The notes under the pieces: generated by a model
Databases searched by the model: none
Seen by the model: the letters and a program-made list of their open reading frames with translations, nothing else
Told to the model about the DNA's origin: nothing
Translations under genes and position numbers: made by a program
Part shown: piece after piece, positions 42,917 through 44,202 of the stretch
How positions within the stretch are numbered: the first letter of the stretch is position 1
Layout: each line of letters starts with the position of its first letter
Assembly: GCA_028705495.1 (NCBI GenBank)
Contig: JAQWDK010000015.1
Location: 1 to 44,202, forward strand
Length of the DNA stretch: 44,202 nucleotides
From: Eubacteriales bacterium
GTDB taxonomy: Bacteria > Bacillota > Clostridia > Oscillospirales > CAG-382
Direction of reading: 5' to 3'

Positions 42917-43837
42917 TTGAAAATTAGGACTGTATCAATTATTGGTTTGGGAGCTCTTGGTGTACTATATGGTCATCATCTATCTTGTAGACTGCCAAAA
43001 GAGAACCTTAGAATTATATCTGATTCAAACAGAATAATAAGATATCAGCGTGAAAATGTTTATTGCAATGGTATTGTTTGCGACTTCAATTTTGTAACAC
43101 CGGAAGAAAAAACTAATCCATCAGATTTAATAATATTTGCTGTTAAGTTTAACGGTTTAGCTGATGCAATAAAAGCAGTTAAAAATCAGGTTGGTCCTAA
43201 CACAATAATTATTTCGCTTCTCAACGGAATCAGCAGCGAAGAAATAATCGCTCAAACATACGGTGCTGAAAAAATCGTTTACAGTGTCGCACAAGGTATG
43301 GATGCAGTAAAAATCGGAAATAAGCTTAATTATCATAGTATGGGACAAATTTGTTTTGGTGATATGCAAAGCGGGAGCGAAGTATCAGAAAAAGTTAATG
43401 CTCTACGCAGCTTCTTTGATAAAGTAGAACTCCCTTACATACTCGACAACGATATGCGCAAACGCATGTGGGGAAAATTTATGCTCAATGTTGGTGTAAA
43501 TCAAACTGTAGCAGTGTTTGAATGCGACTACGGTGGTATACAGCGCGAAGGTGTTGCAAGAGATACAATGATTTCAGCCATGAGAGAAGTTATTGCCCTA
43601 TCTGAAAAAGAAAAAGTCGGGCTGAGTGAATCAGATCTTGAGTATTGGCTTAAAGTGCTTGATGTGCTCAACCCTAAGGGTAAACCATCCATGCGACAAG
43701 ACATGGAAGCAGGCCGTTATAGCGAGGTAGAACTTTTTGCCGGTACGGTGCTTTCTTCAGCCAAAAAGCATGAATTGTCTTGCCCCATCAATCATATGCT
43801 GTATGAGAAGATAAAAGAAATGGAGAGTCGATTTTGA
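42917..43837 (+). CDS. Ketopantoate reductase family protein (ApbA/PanE)
   Basis: NAD(P)H-dependent reductase of the 2-dehydropantoate 2-reductase family. The N-terminal Rossmann motif is IIGLGALGVLYG. The catalytic lysine and partner are in RMWGKFMLNVGVNQTVAVF near residue 190-205, and the C-terminal helical domain carries PKGKPSMRQDMEAGRYSEVELFAGTV, including the conserved Ser-x-x-x-Asp and Glu. The product is 306 aa, starting at TTG 42917 with GGAGG 9 nt upstream. No panB or panC is near, so a role on another 2-oxoacid is possible and I give no gene symbol. Confidence 0.88.
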   Translation: MKIRTVSIIGLGALGVLYGHHLSCRLPKENLRIISDSNRIIRYQRENVYCNGIVCDFNFVTPEEKTNPSDLIIFAVKFNGLADAIKAVKNQVGPNTIIISLLNGISSEEIIAQTYGAEKIVYSVAQGMDAVKIGNKLNYHSMGQICFGDMQSGSEVSEKVNALRSFFDKVELPYILDNDMRKRMWGKFMLNVGVNQTVAVFECDYGGIQREGVARDTMISAMREVIALSEKEKVGLSESDLEYWLKVLDVLNPKGKPSMRQDMEAGRYSEVELFAGTVLSSAKKHELSCPINHMLYEKIKEMESRF

Positions 43838-43853
43838 TTTATCGTTCGAAAAA

Positions 43854-43884
43854 GTGAGAGTGTAAATAAAAATTACACTCGCAC
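43854..43884. other. Hairpin without T-tract after the reductase gene
   Basis: GAGTGTAA (43858-43865) pairs with TTACACTC (43873-43880); an outer GTG/CAC pair extends it around one mismatch. It is in terminator position but has no T-run on either strand. Confidence 0.4.
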
Positions 43885-43914
43885 AAACCTAATAACAAAA
43901 TACAAAAATGTAAC

Positions 43915-43943
43915 TTGACTTTTTGTAACCGATATATTATAAT
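43915..43943 (+). promoter_or_regulatory. Sigma-A promoter of tRNA-Pro
   Basis: TTGACT (43915-43920), 17-nt spacer, TATAAT (43938-43943), about 60 nt before the tRNA. Confidence 0.85.
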
Positions 43944-44002
43944 ACCTATCGTTGTCTTTAGTTCGTTATTGTATTACATTTTGCAAAAACAATCAAAAAC
44001 AT

Positions 44003-44079
44003 CGGGGTGTGGCTCAGTTTGGTAGAGCGCTTGGTTCGGGACCAAGAGGCCGTGGGTTCAAGTCCCGCCACTCCGACCA
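44003..44079 (+). tRNA. tRNA-Pro(CGG)
   Basis: Complete cloverleaf: acceptor CGGGGTG/CACTCCG (one G-U pair), anticodon stem CTTGG/CCAAG with loop TTCGGGA (anticodon CGG, reads CCG), T arm with GTTCAAG, discriminator A and an encoded CCA at 44077-44079. Like tRNA-Gln(CTG) in this window, it is a C34 isoacceptor that reads a G-ending codon. Confidence 0.96.
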
Positions 44080-44131
44080 CCAGCTTGAAGCTGGACATAA
44101 TTTCGCGCACTATAATAGGTGCGTGATTTTT
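44080..44131 (+). repeat. tRNA-Pro 3' trailer: 15-nt palindrome plus terminator
   Basis: CCAGCTTGAAGCTGG (44080-44094) abuts the encoded CCA. Then comes the terminator stem TCGCGCAC (44103-44110) / GTGCGTGA (44119-44126) with an 8-nt loop and TTTTTC. The palindrome is identical in sequence and position to the one after tRNA-Gln. Nothing further is seen up to the window end. Confidence 0.8.
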
Positions 44132-44202
44132 CTTTTACACCCGCGATTTTGCATTTATCTTTTTGTCGGTAGATCGTAGCGTCAAGTGCCACTCCAAATT
44201 TC

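Noticed and set aside
43952..44179. 75-aa open frame on the plus strand across tRNA-Pro
   Set aside because: The RGFKSRH-type stretch is the well-known false translation of a tRNA T arm; the tRNA explains the sequence.

Overview
The window is AT-rich, densely coded and looks like the chromosome of an anaerobic, spore-forming Firmicute. It holds sigG, a CwlD-type cortex amidase, a SpoIIIE/FtsK translocase, IreB, LuxS, single-chain GlyRS and ECF vitamin transport. The carbohydrate genes (GH2, GH27, sugar isomerase-like and DUF4434 proteins, KDPG aldolase) suggest a plant- or host-glycan-fed gut or digester lineage of Clostridia, probably near Oscillospirales. The order-level placement is inference from gene content, not a search. 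I see no phage, insertion sequence, rRNA or CRISPR array.

Layout. 1-3.1 kb (minus): membrane protein, cwlD-like amidase, radA and a gene cut by the window edge. 3.2-5.8 kb (plus): a FAD oxidoreductase and GH27 alpha-galactosidase pair behind a promoter with a palindromic operator candidate. 5.8-8.6 kb (plus): rpsO and pnp, each with a structured leader. 8.6-9.3 kb (minus): a small unknown gene and ireB. 9.6-11.5 kb (plus): a large carbohydrate-type two-domain protein. 11.5-18.5 kb (minus): a probable operon yerC, methyltransferase, hslO, acyl-CoA ligase, sugar isomerase-like protein, DUF4434 lipoprotein, MscS channel. 18.6-23.8 kb (plus): lacZ, luxS, lysA and a small membrane protein. 23.9 kb: tRNA-Gln(CTG). 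24.1-25.5 kb (minus): a PAS / degenerate kinase-like / O6-alkylguanine alkyltransferase fusion. 25.6-32.0 kb (minus): Ig-like surface protein, uppP, ftsK/spoIIIE, glyQS. 32.3-33.8 kb (plus): sigG and a KDPG aldolase. 33.9-36.9 kb (plus): a MacB-like ABC exporter in one chain. 37-40.2 kb (minus): an ECF transporter (T, double ATPase, S). 40.4-41.2 kb (plus): a lipoprotein. 41.3-42.8 kb (minus): DUF1858 and DUF438/hemerythrin/PAS proteins. 42.9-43.8 kb (plus): a ketopantoate reductase-like protein. 44.0 kb: tRNA-Pro(CGG).

Most notable: (1) the alkyltransferase fusion at 24098-25477, which has the architecture of a possible alkylation- or ligand-responsive DNA repair or regulatory protein; (2) a hairpin that buries the sigG ribosome binding site; (3) an identical 15-nt palindrome plus a matching terminator stem directly after both tRNA genes; (4) a shared hairpin and ribosome-binding-site module in front of radA and yerC. 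Many sigma-A-type promoters with 16-18 bp spacers could be read directly and help fix several start codons.
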